A stretch of DNA of 49,018 nt from the NCBI GenBank assembly GCA_902802265.1, contig CADCLN010000019.1, forward strand, positions 1 through 49,018, in the 5' to 3' direction. Below are positions 18,798 through 26,452 of this stretch, piece by piece. A program made the translations under genes and the position numbers. The stretch is from an uncultured Bacteroidales bacterium. Its GTDB lineage: Bacteria; Bacteroidota; Bacteroidia; Bacteroidales; Bacteroidaceae. The notes under the pieces were generated by a model. The model did not search any database. It worked only from the letters and a program-made list of their open reading frames with translations, and was not told the DNA's origin. Within the stretch, counting starts at the first letter, position 1. Every line of letters starts with the position of its first letter.

Positions 18798-19106
18798 TTA
18801 TAAAAAGGCTGCACACATCTTTCTGATGTTGAGCAAACGGGAATGCAAGGCTGGCTTTTGCTTTGCAAGTGCCATGTTGTAACGATTTTGCATATTGATT
18901 AACAGTTCGGGTGTGATACCTAAAGCAGCTTCAACCATTAAAGCAAAATCTGTTGAAACAGGGCGTTTTCCGTTCAGAATTTCATTCATCTGCGTATAAG
19001 AAACACCCAGTAATTCGGCAAATTTTTTCTGTGAAATGTTTCGGCTTTCGATTTCTTCTTTTATCACATCACCTGGATGTGTAGGTAATCTCTTGATTGT
19101 TTCCAT
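18798..19106 (-). CDS. higA: HigA-type antitoxin, HTH-XRE
   Basis: This 102-aa protein has the classic HigA/VapI layout: LPTHPGDVIKEEIE, then a helix-turn-helix (SQKKFAELLGVSYTQMNEIL), then NGKRPVSTDFALMVEAALG. It should neutralise the HigB toxin encoded 15 bp upstream and repress the shared promoter. The toxin-first gene order is usual for HigBA and unlike most other type II modules. A 7-bp inverted repeat over the promoter (19473-19493) is a good operator candidate. Confidence 0.93.
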   Translation of the reverse strand: METIKRLPTHPGDVIKEEIESRNISQKKFAELLGVSYTQMNEILNGKRPVSTDFALMVEAALGITPELLINMQNRYNMALAKQKPALHSRLLNIRKMCAAFL

Positions 19107-19121
19107 GATTGTGGTGCTCCT

Positions 19122-19430
19122 TTATTGATAATGATTAGTAATGTCTGTTATGGTGCAGATGCTAACTAACGTTTCATTGCCTTCAGTCCTTATCTTAAAC
19201 TCCAGTCGGTAATGGTAGTCTATTCGTATAGAGAAATAACCGTTTTCAAGGGCTTCGAAGTTCAATGAATTAAAGACAAACAAATCCTCTATGCGTGTCG
19301 CACCCATCAGCGTATCTATTCGCTTTTGGTATTTCTGTACCACTTGCTTCTGAAATCTGTACTTTTTGTTCTTGCAGACTCCCGACTCATAGAGTTCTTG
19401 TAAATAGTCTTTTTCGTATTCTATGACCAT
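19122..19430 (-). CDS. higB: HigB/RelE-type toxin
   Basis: This 102-aa protein resembles HigB toxins of the RelE/ParE fold, which cleave mRNA on the ribosome. The recognisable parts are the helical start with YEKDYLQELYESG, the LNFEALENGYFSIRID segment and the YRLEFKI strand before the C-terminal SICTITDITNHY. The length is normal for the family, and higA follows 15 bp downstream. The pair sits inside the defence-like operon between the methylase gene and the helicase gene, with its own strong promoter. Confidence 0.88.
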   Translation of the reverse strand: MVIEYEKDYLQELYESGVCKNKKYRFQKQVVQKYQKRIDTLMGATRIEDLFVFNSLNFEALENGYFSIRIDYHYRLEFKIRTEGNETLVSICTITDITNHYQ

Positions 19431-19450
19431 TGCATTTTGTTTTTGCGTTG

Positions 19451-19493
19451 CAAAGATACGAACCTTTTTCCGTATTCACAAAAAAAGTGAATA
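19451..19493 (-). promoter_or_regulatory. higBA promoter with overlapping inverted-repeat operator
   Basis: On the minus strand TTTG (19479-19482), a 20-nt spacer and TATCTTTG (19451-19458) form a near-perfect Bacteroidetes promoter about 20 nt before higB. A 7-bp inverted repeat, TATTCAC/GTGAATA (19473-19479 and 19487-19493, 7-nt spacer), covers the -33 box. This is where a HigA-type repressor would be expected to bind. Confidence 0.8.
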
Positions 19494-19568
19494 GTTTTTT
19501 GATTTATTCCAATTATTTCAAAGAACGTGCCGAGCCGTTAAGACTCTTGGTTATTATTAATAATATGC

Positions 19569-21077
19569 TTACTCCATCGGACGTATCATGCTCTCAATGA
19601 AGTCTATCTCTTCTTCGGTTAATCCATACTTCTTGTAAAGCATTTCGTCTGTCCACGGATGTGAGAAGTCTTGGAGAGGAACGAATTGAAAAGCGTCTTT
19701 GTTAATCATAATAGAACTCATAGCTTGAAGCATCAAGAATCTGGAGAATTTCGTGGTTAAATAGATTTGAAGATTTTGGGCATGGGTCTTTGATTTGAAA
19801 GAACCTATGCAGATGTATGTTTCTGCACAAATTTCTTTTTGTTCCATAACTCTCATCGTTGCTGGTACAATCTGATATTTACCATCAGAGCCAGGTTTGT
19901 TCCCGCCAGACATGGCACGGGTCATGATTACATTGTACGTGTCAATAGCATCAATGCTTTTACTAATTTCTGAGCGTTTTATATACCCAAAGCCTTCGCT
20001 TGTTAATAGTTTTATTGCTCCTTCAAAAGGTTTGCTTCCACCTCTAATGTATGTTCTAAATCCAAAAGGATTCGATGGATATACTAATGTGGATAGCGAA
20101 CAAAATGTGGTTTGATGTATCTTTCTTATAATGTCTATTGCTAAATTGGAACGAACAAACACCGAATATTCTGAAAGATTTCTGCGAATGGATGTTTGTT
20201 CACCTTTATTCATATTGCAGACCATGCAATTACCAGAATACTTTTTGTCCCATAAAAAATAGCAAATACCTCCAGCAATATTAACACCAGGGAAGCACTC
20301 ACTGCTATCTGCAAAATCGATTAAATGACTAATGTGCTTATCTGATAACATTTCAGCTCTAAAAGAATCCAGCCCCCGACCACCAGCATACCATCTTGCT
20401 GGTATAATCATGCATAAATAGTTAGGCTGAAGCTTTTTTGCTTGTTCTACAAAATTATGGTATAAAGGAATTGCACTCGCTGCATTTCCTCCATCACTCA
20501 ACTGATACGGAGGATTCCCAATAATTACGTCAAACTTCATATTATTAAATAATGTGTGAGGGTTATCTGTGTGAATAAACTGATAGGCGTATTGTTCGGC
20601 TTGGCTGCCACGGTCATAGACCTCTTGGGAGGCTCCGCAATAGCGGCATTTGCCATTTGCCCAAGTGTGGCGAAGGGGGCGATAAAGGATATTGCCACTT
20701 TCGGTGTCGAAGCGAGTAACGCTGTACGGACTGCTGGCATCTTTGGAACAATAGACGGAACGGCGAGAAAGATGGGCAGTCAGTTCTGTGATGGCAATAC
20801 CAAATACTTGCCGGCGCAGAATATGGTCAATGCGTTCCTGTCGGTTGGGTATCTGTGCGGAAAGTCCACGGTCGAGCCGCTTGACAATCTCACGGAGGAA
20901 GACTCCCGACTTCGACACAGGGTCGAGGAACGTGGTAGTGGGGGAGGTGAATAGTTCTTGCGGCAGGAGGTCGAGCACCTGATTGGCCAGCGATGGTGGC
21001 GTGAACACCTCGTCGTTGCTCAGATTGGCAAGACAATTCAGCACATCGGGATTGTACGTGTCATGTTTCATAAACAA
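19569..21077 (-). CDS. Eco57I-type N6-adenine DNA methyltransferase
   Basis: This 502-aa protein carries the gamma-class adenine methylase layout. It has NDEVFTPPSLANQVLD (21-36), a modified SAM-binding motif I, FLDPVSKSGVFLREI (50-64), and the catalytic NPPY at 188-191 in DVIIGNPPYQLSDGG. A CRYCG segment before NPPY suggests a small metal or structural insertion. The C-terminal half probably recognises DNA. The start may be Met1 (21077) or Met3 (21071). It likely modifies adenine in the recognition sequence of the system formed with the SAM-binding protein upstream and the nuclease-helicase downstream. No independent restriction domain is seen in it. Confidence 0.88.
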   Translation of the reverse strand: MFMKHDTYNPDVLNCLANLSNDEVFTPPSLANQVLDLLPQELFTSPTTTFLDPVSKSGVFLREIVKRLDRGLSAQIPNRQERIDHILRRQVFGIAITELTAHLSRRSVYCSKDASSPYSVTRFDTESGNILYRPLRHTWANGKCRYCGASQEVYDRGSQAEQYAYQFIHTDNPHTLFNNMKFDVIIGNPPYQLSDGGNAASAIPLYHNFVEQAKKLQPNYLCMIIPARWYAGGRGLDSFRAEMLSDKHISHLIDFADSSECFPGVNIAGGICYFLWDKKYSGNCMVCNMNKGEQTSIRRNLSEYSVFVRSNLAIDIIRKIHQTTFCSLSTLVYPSNPFGFRTYIRGGSKPFEGAIKLLTSEGFGYIKRSEISKSIDAIDTYNVIMTRAMSGGNKPGSDGKYQIVPATMRVMEQKEICAETYICIGSFKSKTHAQNLQIYLTTKFSRFLMLQAMSSIMINKDAFQFVPLQDFSHPWTDEMLYKKYGLTEEEIDFIESMIRPME

Positions 21078-21088
21078 ATTAGTTTTTA

Positions 21089-21152
21089 AACAACGGATTG
21101 AACGGATTTTAAGCTGTAGAATAAGTCTTTCTTTATCCGTTTAATCCGTGAA
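21089..21152. repeat. Inverted repeat at the junction of the two methylase genes
   Basis: AACAACGGATT (21089-21099) is repeated in inverted form at 21142-21152, and additional CGGATT units lie inside both arms. The right arm overlaps the coding end of the upstream methylase-like gene. It can fold into a long hairpin in the mRNA between the two genes. Confidence 0.8.
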
Positions 21153-21822
21153 ATCCGTTGTTGTTACAATTGCCAAGGTTCAGGAAATACACAGGTGGAA
21201 AGGTGTCGCAAGGCAGGTCGCTGAACAGGTCGCCTCCTTGCCCTGTAGCTACAAGGTAAGAAAAACTGTAGTCGCGGCGTACCACTTTGCCGTCACCAAT
21301 GAACGACCATTCGCTCACCACAATCCACTCATCGGGATAATCCACACGGTGGTAGGTCAGGGCATCGCCCATGATGATGTTGTGCTGCAACAGATAGGCT
21401 ACTGCATCACGACACGCGGGTTTACACTCCGTGCCAAACAACTGTTCGTATTGCTCACAAAAGTAACGGTAGAGCCGCTGGCGGCAAGCCTCGGCATTGT
21501 CGGGCAGCAGTTCTATGCCATAGATGCTGCTGACTGCCCAGACTGCGTGTTTTTCATACTGCAGCTGAGTCCATTGTTTCTGGCGCACGCGCTGTTCGCA
21601 GACGGCTAACTTGCGCCGCAGAATTTCGATAAGGAAATTGCCGTCGCCACACGCTGGCTCTAAGAAACGGCTCTCGATGCGTTCCGTTTCTGGTTTCACA
21701 AGGTCGAGCATGGCATTCACTTCGCGCTCGGCGGTAAATACCTCTCCATGCTTCGACACACGTTCTTTCGACTTGATTTGCCTCGGAGGTTTCAAGTCTG
21801 CATCCATGTTGCCCATGTGCAT
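21133..21822 (-). CDS. SAM-binding methyltransferase-like subunit without NPPY motif
   Basis: The 229-aa product contains the motif preceding SAM binding (KHGEVFTAEREVNAMLDLV, 24-42), motif I as LEPACGDGNFLIEIL (54-68), an acidic turn in YGIELLPDNAEACRQRLY, and IIMGDAL. No (D/N)PP(Y/F) catalytic motif follows, so on its own it should not methylate adenine. Similar short proteins are annotated as 'restriction endonuclease subunit M' next to Eco57I-like methylases. It probably acts as a partner of the 502-aa methylase. The last residues (GNCNNNGFHGLNG) are encoded by an intergenic-type CGGATT repeat, so the original C-terminus may be lost. The start could be Met1, Met3 or Met6. Confidence 0.75.
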   Translation of the reverse strand: MHMGNMDADLKPPRQIKSKERVSKHGEVFTAEREVNAMLDLVKPETERIESRFLEPACGDGNFLIEILRRKLAVCEQRVRQKQWTQLQYEKHAVWAVSSIYGIELLPDNAEACRQRLYRYFCEQYEQLFGTECKPACRDAVAYLLQHNIIMGDALTYHRVDYPDEWIVVSEWSFIGDGKVVRRDYSFSYLVATGQGGDLFSDLPCDTFPPVYFLNLGNCNNNGFHGLNG

Positions 21823-21861
21823 TCCATTCTGTGCACATCAGTCTAAATCGGAAGAAATACA

Positions 21862-21947
21862 GGTTACGTCAAGGAAACTCGGGTACTTGTGGGCACAAAG
21901 AAAGCGTGAACTTTCCTTATCAAGTACCCGAGGTATTTGGCGTAACC
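21862..21947. repeat. Compound (nested) inverted repeat
   Basis: The outer arms GGTTACG (21862-21868) and CGTAACC (21941-21947) flank perfect 12-bp inner arms CTCGGGTACTTG (21878-21889) and CAAGTACCCGAG (21921-21932), with a 31-nt centre. No open frame uses it. Confidence 0.85.
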
Positions 21948-22438
21948 CGTATCATGCGATAAGTTCCATCCACGCTCCAGCGTGAACACGAACTAAATCT
22001 GCATAATACCTTTTCAAATCGCCAAATTTTCGGGGTACTTCGAGATAGCTAATGCTTTGGTTTATATGTCATACGTTGCGGCTTCTTACGCCTTGTGGTG
22101 CGTTGCCGCCGCATTTCTTTCTGCAAAAGTAGGTACAAATCTTTAAATACACAAATCTGCGCCATGCTTTTTTTAGAAACTTCCGAATTTTTTGTTGCTG
22201 CGGTAGAGAAAAAGCATGCCGTAGGTATGCGACCTATACACAGCCATATCGCCTACCTAAAGGCAGGCAAACTGCGGACATACCTTCCATACCAGCCATT
22301 TCGCCGTACCTACGGCACGGCTGTATGGCTGGCTACCCCTATCAGATGCCTACGGCATCGGCCTTGCGGGCTCGGCTCTGCCGCTCTGCCAAGAACTTGA
22401 GAAACATGAATAATTTAACATATCGCAAAGTGTTGAAA

Positions 22439-22493
22439 CGATAAGTGCCGTGTTTCGAATCGACAACAGCCATGTTTTGACTCGACAACAGTT
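22439..22493. repeat. Dispersed repeat, copy 1
   Basis: Positions 22439-22465 (27 bp) are identical to the reverse complement of 47520-47546. Within it, two imperfect 22-bp tandem units share TGTTT(C/T)GA, then CGACAACAG. Confidence 0.85.
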
Positions 22494-22532
22494 AAGTTGT
22501 GCTAAGAAACAGCCGAAATGTTAAAACAAAAT

Positions 22533-22563
22533 AGTGGCACCGCAACCATGATGCAGTGCCACT
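22533..22563 (-). terminator. Terminator of the rsmI / envelope protein operon
   Basis: AGTGGCAC (22533-22540) and GTGCCACT (22556-22563) form a perfect 8-bp stem. On the minus strand it is followed by ATTTTGTTTTAA, and it lies about 50 nt after the stop codon at 22612. Confidence 0.75.
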
Positions 22564-22611
22564 AAAGACTTAACCGTAGAACAGGACGAAACGGATCCTG
22601 TGAAAGTTGAG

Positions 22612-23337
22612 TTATTTTTTCACAGGGATGGGCTTGTCGTAGTTTACAAAGAAGTCGTTCCACACCTTCAGCATACTCGATGCGTTGGTGGAAATGATTT
22701 CCGCCTGTCGGGTGTAGTTGCGGTATTCTTTGCGGCGTTGGGGATTGATGCGGTTGAGGATGTTTTTCTCCGTTGCCTCAAAAATTTCACCATTGTACTG
22801 GTAGTAGAAGACGTTGATGAGCGGCAGGGGTAGTTCTTCTTCGTTGATGGCTGCATTGGCATCGGAGAGCTGTGAACCCCAGTTGCCCAGGTTGATGCTG
22901 GTCTGCTGCAAATTCTGTGTGTTGTTCATGATGTCAACAGCGCGTTGGTCAATAGCGTGTTGATCGACACTGCGAACTTGCAACACTCGAGCTACTTTGC
23001 CGTTGAGTGTGTCTTGCTGTAGGATTTTCCCGAAGTTTGAGTTTTCGTCAACGGGAATAAATGTGTCGCCATTCGGAAATTCCACGCGCAGTATGCTCCC
23101 CTGAATGGCTTCCATCAGTGTGTCATTGCGTGAGAACCAAAGGGTTTGTTTGCCCAGATGAATGTTGCAGGGGACTTGTGTCTTCCGTACTTTGAAGAAG
23201 CCAGTATAGACGATTGCCGTGCGGAAGTTTTTGTATTCAAAGGGCCATGTGCCGATGGGTTCCCAGTCTTGTTGTGCCCTCAAGGGGAGGACAGCGAACA
23301 GGGTCAGCAGAATGAAAACGGAACGACGCATATACAT
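22612..23337 (-). CDS. Secreted protein of unknown function
   Basis: The product has 241 aa, or 239 if it starts at Met3 (23331). The N-terminal segment MRRSVFILLTLFAVLPLRAQQ is a signal peptide, and no lipobox is present. The mature part has a beta-rich half (WEPIGTWPFEYKNFRTAIVY, then VPCNIHLGKQTLWF) and a helical C-terminal half. No domain was recognised. It follows the coiled-coil lipoprotein gene by 21 bp and is probably the last gene of the rsmI transcript. A periplasmic or outer-membrane location is likely. Confidence 0.75.
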   Translation of the reverse strand: MYMRRSVFILLTLFAVLPLRAQQDWEPIGTWPFEYKNFRTAIVYTGFFKVRKTQVPCNIHLGKQTLWFSRNDTLMEAIQGSILRVEFPNGDTFIPVDENSNFGKILQQDTLNGKVARVLQVRSVDQHAIDQRAVDIMNNTQNLQQTSINLGNWGSQLSDANAAINEEELPLPLINVFYYQYNGEIFEATEKNILNRINPQRRKEYRNYTRQAEIISTNASSMLKVWNDFFVNYDKPIPVKK

Positions 23338-23358
23338 TATTATATTATAAGGGTGAAG

Positions 23359-24213
23359 TTATTTGACCTGTACGACCAGATATTTACTGATGCTCCAGAA
23401 ACTTTGTGCATCGGTAATGCGTAGTGTGTACTCGCCCTTGGTGTCCTTCATGAGGCTGTAGGAGTCGGCGGGGTGAGTCGTGAGGATTTTAGCTGATTTT
23501 GACGAGAACGGGATGACCTGTGTTTTGCGAATGTCGATTTTTGTGAAGTAAGCCTTGTCGTAATCGCCCTTCAGCACGTCGCCCTTCTTCAGTATGTTGT
23601 GTTCTTTCAGTTCTTTACTGGTGCCATATACGTACCATGCTGTGTTGAGCTGAGCGTCTTGGTTCTGTGCCAGTTGCTGGCTCTCGTCGCGTTGCTGTTT
23701 TACTTCTGTGTTTTCTGCTGTGAGGTTGGTGACATTTTCGTTGAGAGTAGCAATCTGCACATCTTTTTCTGCCAGTTGAGCGCGGAGTTGTTCCAGTTCT
23801 TGGTTCTTGGCTTCGAGTTGCTGGCTTAAGTTGTTGATGGCATCCTTCAGTTTGGAGGCGTTGATGCTGCTGTTTTTCAGTTTCTGTTCCAGGTCGGCAA
23901 TTTTCTGACGGTTAGCAGCCATGGTTTCCTGAATGAACGCCATGTTTTCGCGAATGTTTTCGGCTGTCTGATTGTTTTCGGCATTTTGTGCCATCATGTT
24001 TACACGTCCTTCAGCTTGGTTGATGAGTGAGAAACCTTCTTGAATTTCATTGAATTGTCCCATCATGTCATTGATTTCGTTGTCTTTCTGGTCAATGATA
24101 CGCTGGAGAGAGTCACGCTCACTATTTGAATTAGCAGTGTTTGTGCCAATTCCGTTGCCGCATGATGTGAGCAGAGCGGTGCATACGGCTGTAAGGATAA
24201 GAATTTTTTTCAT
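23359..24213 (-). CDS. Coiled-coil lipoprotein, Cbp1-like
   Basis: The 284-aa product has a lipoprotein signal (MKKILILTAVCTALLTSC, lipid-accepting Cys18). Residues of about 30-185 are a long heptad-rich coiled coil (for example NNLSQQLEAKNQELEQLRAQ). The last 100 residues form a compact domain beginning AWYVYGTSKELKEHNILKKG. This layout matches the Bacteroidetes family annotated as Cbp1-type collagen-binding adhesin, but I give that name from memory and it does not prove binding of collagen. It lies between rsmI (64 bp upstream) and a secreted protein gene. Confidence 0.75.
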   Translation of the reverse strand: MKKILILTAVCTALLTSCGNGIGTNTANSNSERDSLQRIIDQKDNEINDMMGQFNEIQEGFSLINQAEGRVNMMAQNAENNQTAENIRENMAFIQETMAANRQKIADLEQKLKNSSINASKLKDAINNLSQQLEAKNQELEQLRAQLAEKDVQIATLNENVTNLTAENTEVKQQRDESQQLAQNQDAQLNTAWYVYGTSKELKEHNILKKGDVLKGDYDKAYFTKIDIRKTQVIPFSSKSAKILTTHPADSYSLMKDTKGEYTLRITDAQSFWSISKYLVVQVK

Positions 24214-24277
24214 GATTAAAATGTTTTTGGATTTTTCTGATTGTTCTTGATTGTTTTGAGTAATCTGTGTTTTCAGA

Positions 24278-25033
24278 TTATTTGTACTTGTTCTTGGATT
24301 TGCCTTTGCCCATGATGAGGGTAGTGGCAGTAGGAGTTTCTTCTTCTTCTTCTGTTACAGGCAGTTGGTCTTGTGTTCCGCCAAGCAGGATGACGATTTC
24401 GCCTAAGGGTTCATGGGTGCGGAAATGTTCTGTCACTTCTGCCAGTGTGCCGCGTATGTGCTCTTCGTGCAGCTTGGAAATTTCGCGTGAGACACAGACG
24501 AGGCGTTGTGGACCATAGGCTTCGGTGAATTGTTCCAGTGTGCGAAGCAATCGACGTGGAGATTCGTAGAAAACCACGGTGCGCTCTTCGTTGCGGAAGA
24601 AGTCGATGCGTGTTTGTCGTCCTTTCTTTTGTGGCAGAAATCCTTCAAAAACGAAGCGATTGCAGGGCAGTCCGCTGCTGACCAATGCGGGGACAAAGGC
24701 GGTAGCTCCAGGGAGGGTCTGTACTTCAATGCCTGCTCGTGCAGCTTCTCGTGCCAAAAGAAAGCCTGGGTCGCTGATGCCTGGTGTGCCTGCATCGCTG
24801 ATGAGGGCTATGTTTTCTCCTGCCTGTAGTCTTTTCAGCACCGTGTTTACTGTCTCGTGTTCGTTGTATTTGTGATGAGACAGGATGGGGGTGTGAATGT
24901 CAAAATGGGAGAGCAGTACGCCCGATGTTCGGGTGTCTTCGGCGAGTATCAGGTCGGCTTCTTTCAGTATCCGAATAGCTCGCATTGTCATGTCCTCCAT
25001 GTTGCCTACAGGCGTTGGTACGATGTATAGCAT
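24278..25033 (-). CDS. rsmI: 16S rRNA 2'-O-ribose C1402 methyltransferase
   Basis: The start is the ATG at 25031-25033 (251 aa); the frame continues upstream without a better start. RsmI methylates the ribose of C1402 in the ribosomal decoding centre using SAM. The tetrapyrrole-methylase fold signatures are present: MLYIVPTPVGNMEDMTMRAI, ILAEDTRTSGVLL, SHHKYNEHE, ALISDAGTPGISDPGF and LPGATAFVPALVSSGLP. The C-terminal 20 residues are Lys/Glu-rich and extra to the core. A TACTTTTG box ends only 4 nt before the ATG, which suggests a leaderless or nearly leaderless mRNA. Confidence 0.95.
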   Translation of the reverse strand: MLYIVPTPVGNMEDMTMRAIRILKEADLILAEDTRTSGVLLSHFDIHTPILSHHKYNEHETVNTVLKRLQAGENIALISDAGTPGISDPGFLLAREAARAGIEVQTLPGATAFVPALVSSGLPCNRFVFEGFLPQKKGRQTRIDFFRNEERTVVFYESPRRLLRTLEQFTEAYGPQRLVCVSREISKLHEEHIRGTLAEVTEHFRTHEPLGEIVILLGGTQDQLPVTEEEEETPTATTLIMGKGKSKNKYK

Positions 25034-25109
25034 GTTGCAAAAGTATGAATAAACTGTAACTCTGCAAAAAAAAAATGAGCAAAACAATGTTTTTTTATAT
25101 TTTTATATC

Positions 25110-25117
25110 TATCTTTG
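25110..25117 (+). promoter_or_regulatory. Bacteroidetes -7 element for the AI-2E family gene
   Basis: TATCTTTG matches TAnnTTTG and lies about 50 nt before the start codon, downstream of an A/T-rich tract. The -33 box is weak. Confidence 0.6.
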
Positions 25118-25168
25118 CCGAAAATTTGAAGAAAAGCAGGCTGTGCCTTAGCATTATATTATAAATAA

Positions 25169-26284
25169 ATGAAGAAGAACGAAATTACTTTTGACCGTTT
25201 TGTACGTGCCTTGATGGCTGTCGTTTGTGTCATCGCTGTTTATTTGCTGCTCCGCAAATTGAGTAGTGTGTTGATACCCTTTTTTATGGCTTGGCTTGTG
25301 GCTTACTTGCTGTACCCCATTGTGTGTTTCTTCCAGAATAAATGTCGGCTGAAGTCAAGAATCCTGAGCATCATTGTGACGTTGTTGATTGTTGTGGGTG
25401 TGCTGGTGGGGGCTGGCTGCCTGATTGTGCCTTCGACTATCAATGAGATGGGACGGTTGAAAGAAATGGTTTTGTCATACGTGGCAACGGACAGCACTGT
25501 GAATTATGTGTCTGATGAGATAGAGCTTTATATCAAGCATCACATTAATTTGGGCCAGATTGTCAGTGCGTTGACCATCAATGATGTCTCTTCGTTGATA
25601 GAGCGTGGATTGCCTCAGGTGCTCAATTTGATTTCCAATTCTGTCAATACGCTGGTAGGTATCATTGCTTCGCTCATTTCTGTGCTTTACTTATTCTTTA
25701 TTTTAAAGGACTACGAACAGCTGAGTCATGGCATCATCCACATGGTTCCACCAACGAAACGTGAAATTGTTCATGGGGTGTTGAAAGATGTGGAGAAAGG
25801 CATGAATGCGTATTTTCGTGGGCAAAGTCTGATAGCATTGTGTGTAGGGATTTTGTTTGCCATAGGATTCTTAATCATCGATTTTCCATTAGCTATACCT
25901 TTGGGACTATTTATCGGTTTCTTGAACCTCGTGCCTTATTTGCAGACGTTGGGATTGGTGCCGACCTTGGCTTTGGCTCTGTTGAAAGCGCATGACACCA
26001 ACGAGAACTTTTGGGGCATTTTGTTAGGAGCCTTGATTGTATTTGCGGTGGTTCAAACGATACAGGATGCGATTTTGACGCCTAAAATCATGGGCAACGT
26101 GACAGGGCTGAATGCTGCCATCATTTTGCTGAGCCTTTCCGTGTGGGGTGCCTTATTGGGATTCATTGGATTGATTATTGCCTTGCCATTGACCACCATT
26201 TTGATTTCTTATTACAAACGTTACGTGTTGGAAGAGGTCGAAGGGGATTCTGTGGGTAACGATTCTACGATGTTGACTGTATAG
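25169..26284 (+). CDS. AI-2E / PerM family membrane transporter
   Basis: This 371-aa inner-membrane protein has an N-terminal hydrophobic pair (about 13-50), two more helices near 62-85, a soluble segment (about 90-150) and a four-to-five-helix C-terminal bundle. Typical family segments are SVLYLFFILKDYEQL, AYFRGQSLIALCVG, 'PLGLFIGFLNLVPYLQTLG' and PKIMGNVTGLNAAIILLSL. Members include TqsA and small-molecule or ion exporters; the substrate is not predictable. The gene is monocistronic, divergent from rsmI. Confidence 0.92.
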   Translation: MKKNEITFDRFVRALMAVVCVIAVYLLLRKLSSVLIPFFMAWLVAYLLYPIVCFFQNKCRLKSRILSIIVTLLIVVGVLVGAGCLIVPSTINEMGRLKEMVLSYVATDSTVNYVSDEIELYIKHHINLGQIVSALTINDVSSLIERGLPQVLNLISNSVNTLVGIIASLISVLYLFFILKDYEQLSHGIIHMVPPTKREIVHGVLKDVEKGMNAYFRGQSLIALCVGILFAIGFLIIDFPLAIPLGLFIGFLNLVPYLQTLGLVPTLALALLKAHDTNENFWGILLGALIVFAVVQTIQDAILTPKIMGNVTGLNAAIILLSLSVWGALLGFIGLIIALPLTTILISYYKRYVLEEVEGDSVGNDSTMLTV

Positions 26285-26401
26285 GTGGATTTGAGAATCT
26301 TTTTCGTACAAAAAATAGGAAAAACTGTATAAAATTAAAGTTTTTCATGTGCTTTTTGTATTTTTATTTCTGAATTTGTTCTTTGAATAAATATAAAACA
26401 C

Positions 26402-26409
26402 TAACTTTG
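26402..26409 (+). promoter_or_regulatory. Promoter -7 element of the surface lipoprotein / exopolysaccharide locus
   Basis: TAACTTTG lies 43 nt before the lipoprotein start. Two TTTG candidates upstream give spacers of 16 and 23 nt, so the -33 assignment is unclear. Confidence 0.65.
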
Positions 26410-26452
26410 CACCGAAAAACGTTTTTATAATTAATAATAAAATTTTTAGTGT

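Larger units (their letters stand above)
21823..22611. other. Gene-free repeat-rich region upstream of the defence-like operon
   Basis: No supported gene was found on either strand. The region contains a compound inverted repeat (21862-21947), an 11-bp inverted pair TGCCGTAGGTA/TACCTACGGCA (22217-22227, 22307-22317), a GATGCC-TAC-GGCATC palindrome (22345-22359), a 22-bp tandem repeat (about 22450-22493) that shares 27 bp with 47520-47546, and a terminator (22533-22563). The density of repeats suggests a boundary or remnant of past insertions. Confidence 0.7.

Noticed and set aside
22095-22400. 101-codon open frame in the repeat-rich intergenic region
   Set aside because: The translation derives from palindromes and repeats; there is no ribosome-binding site or recognisable family.
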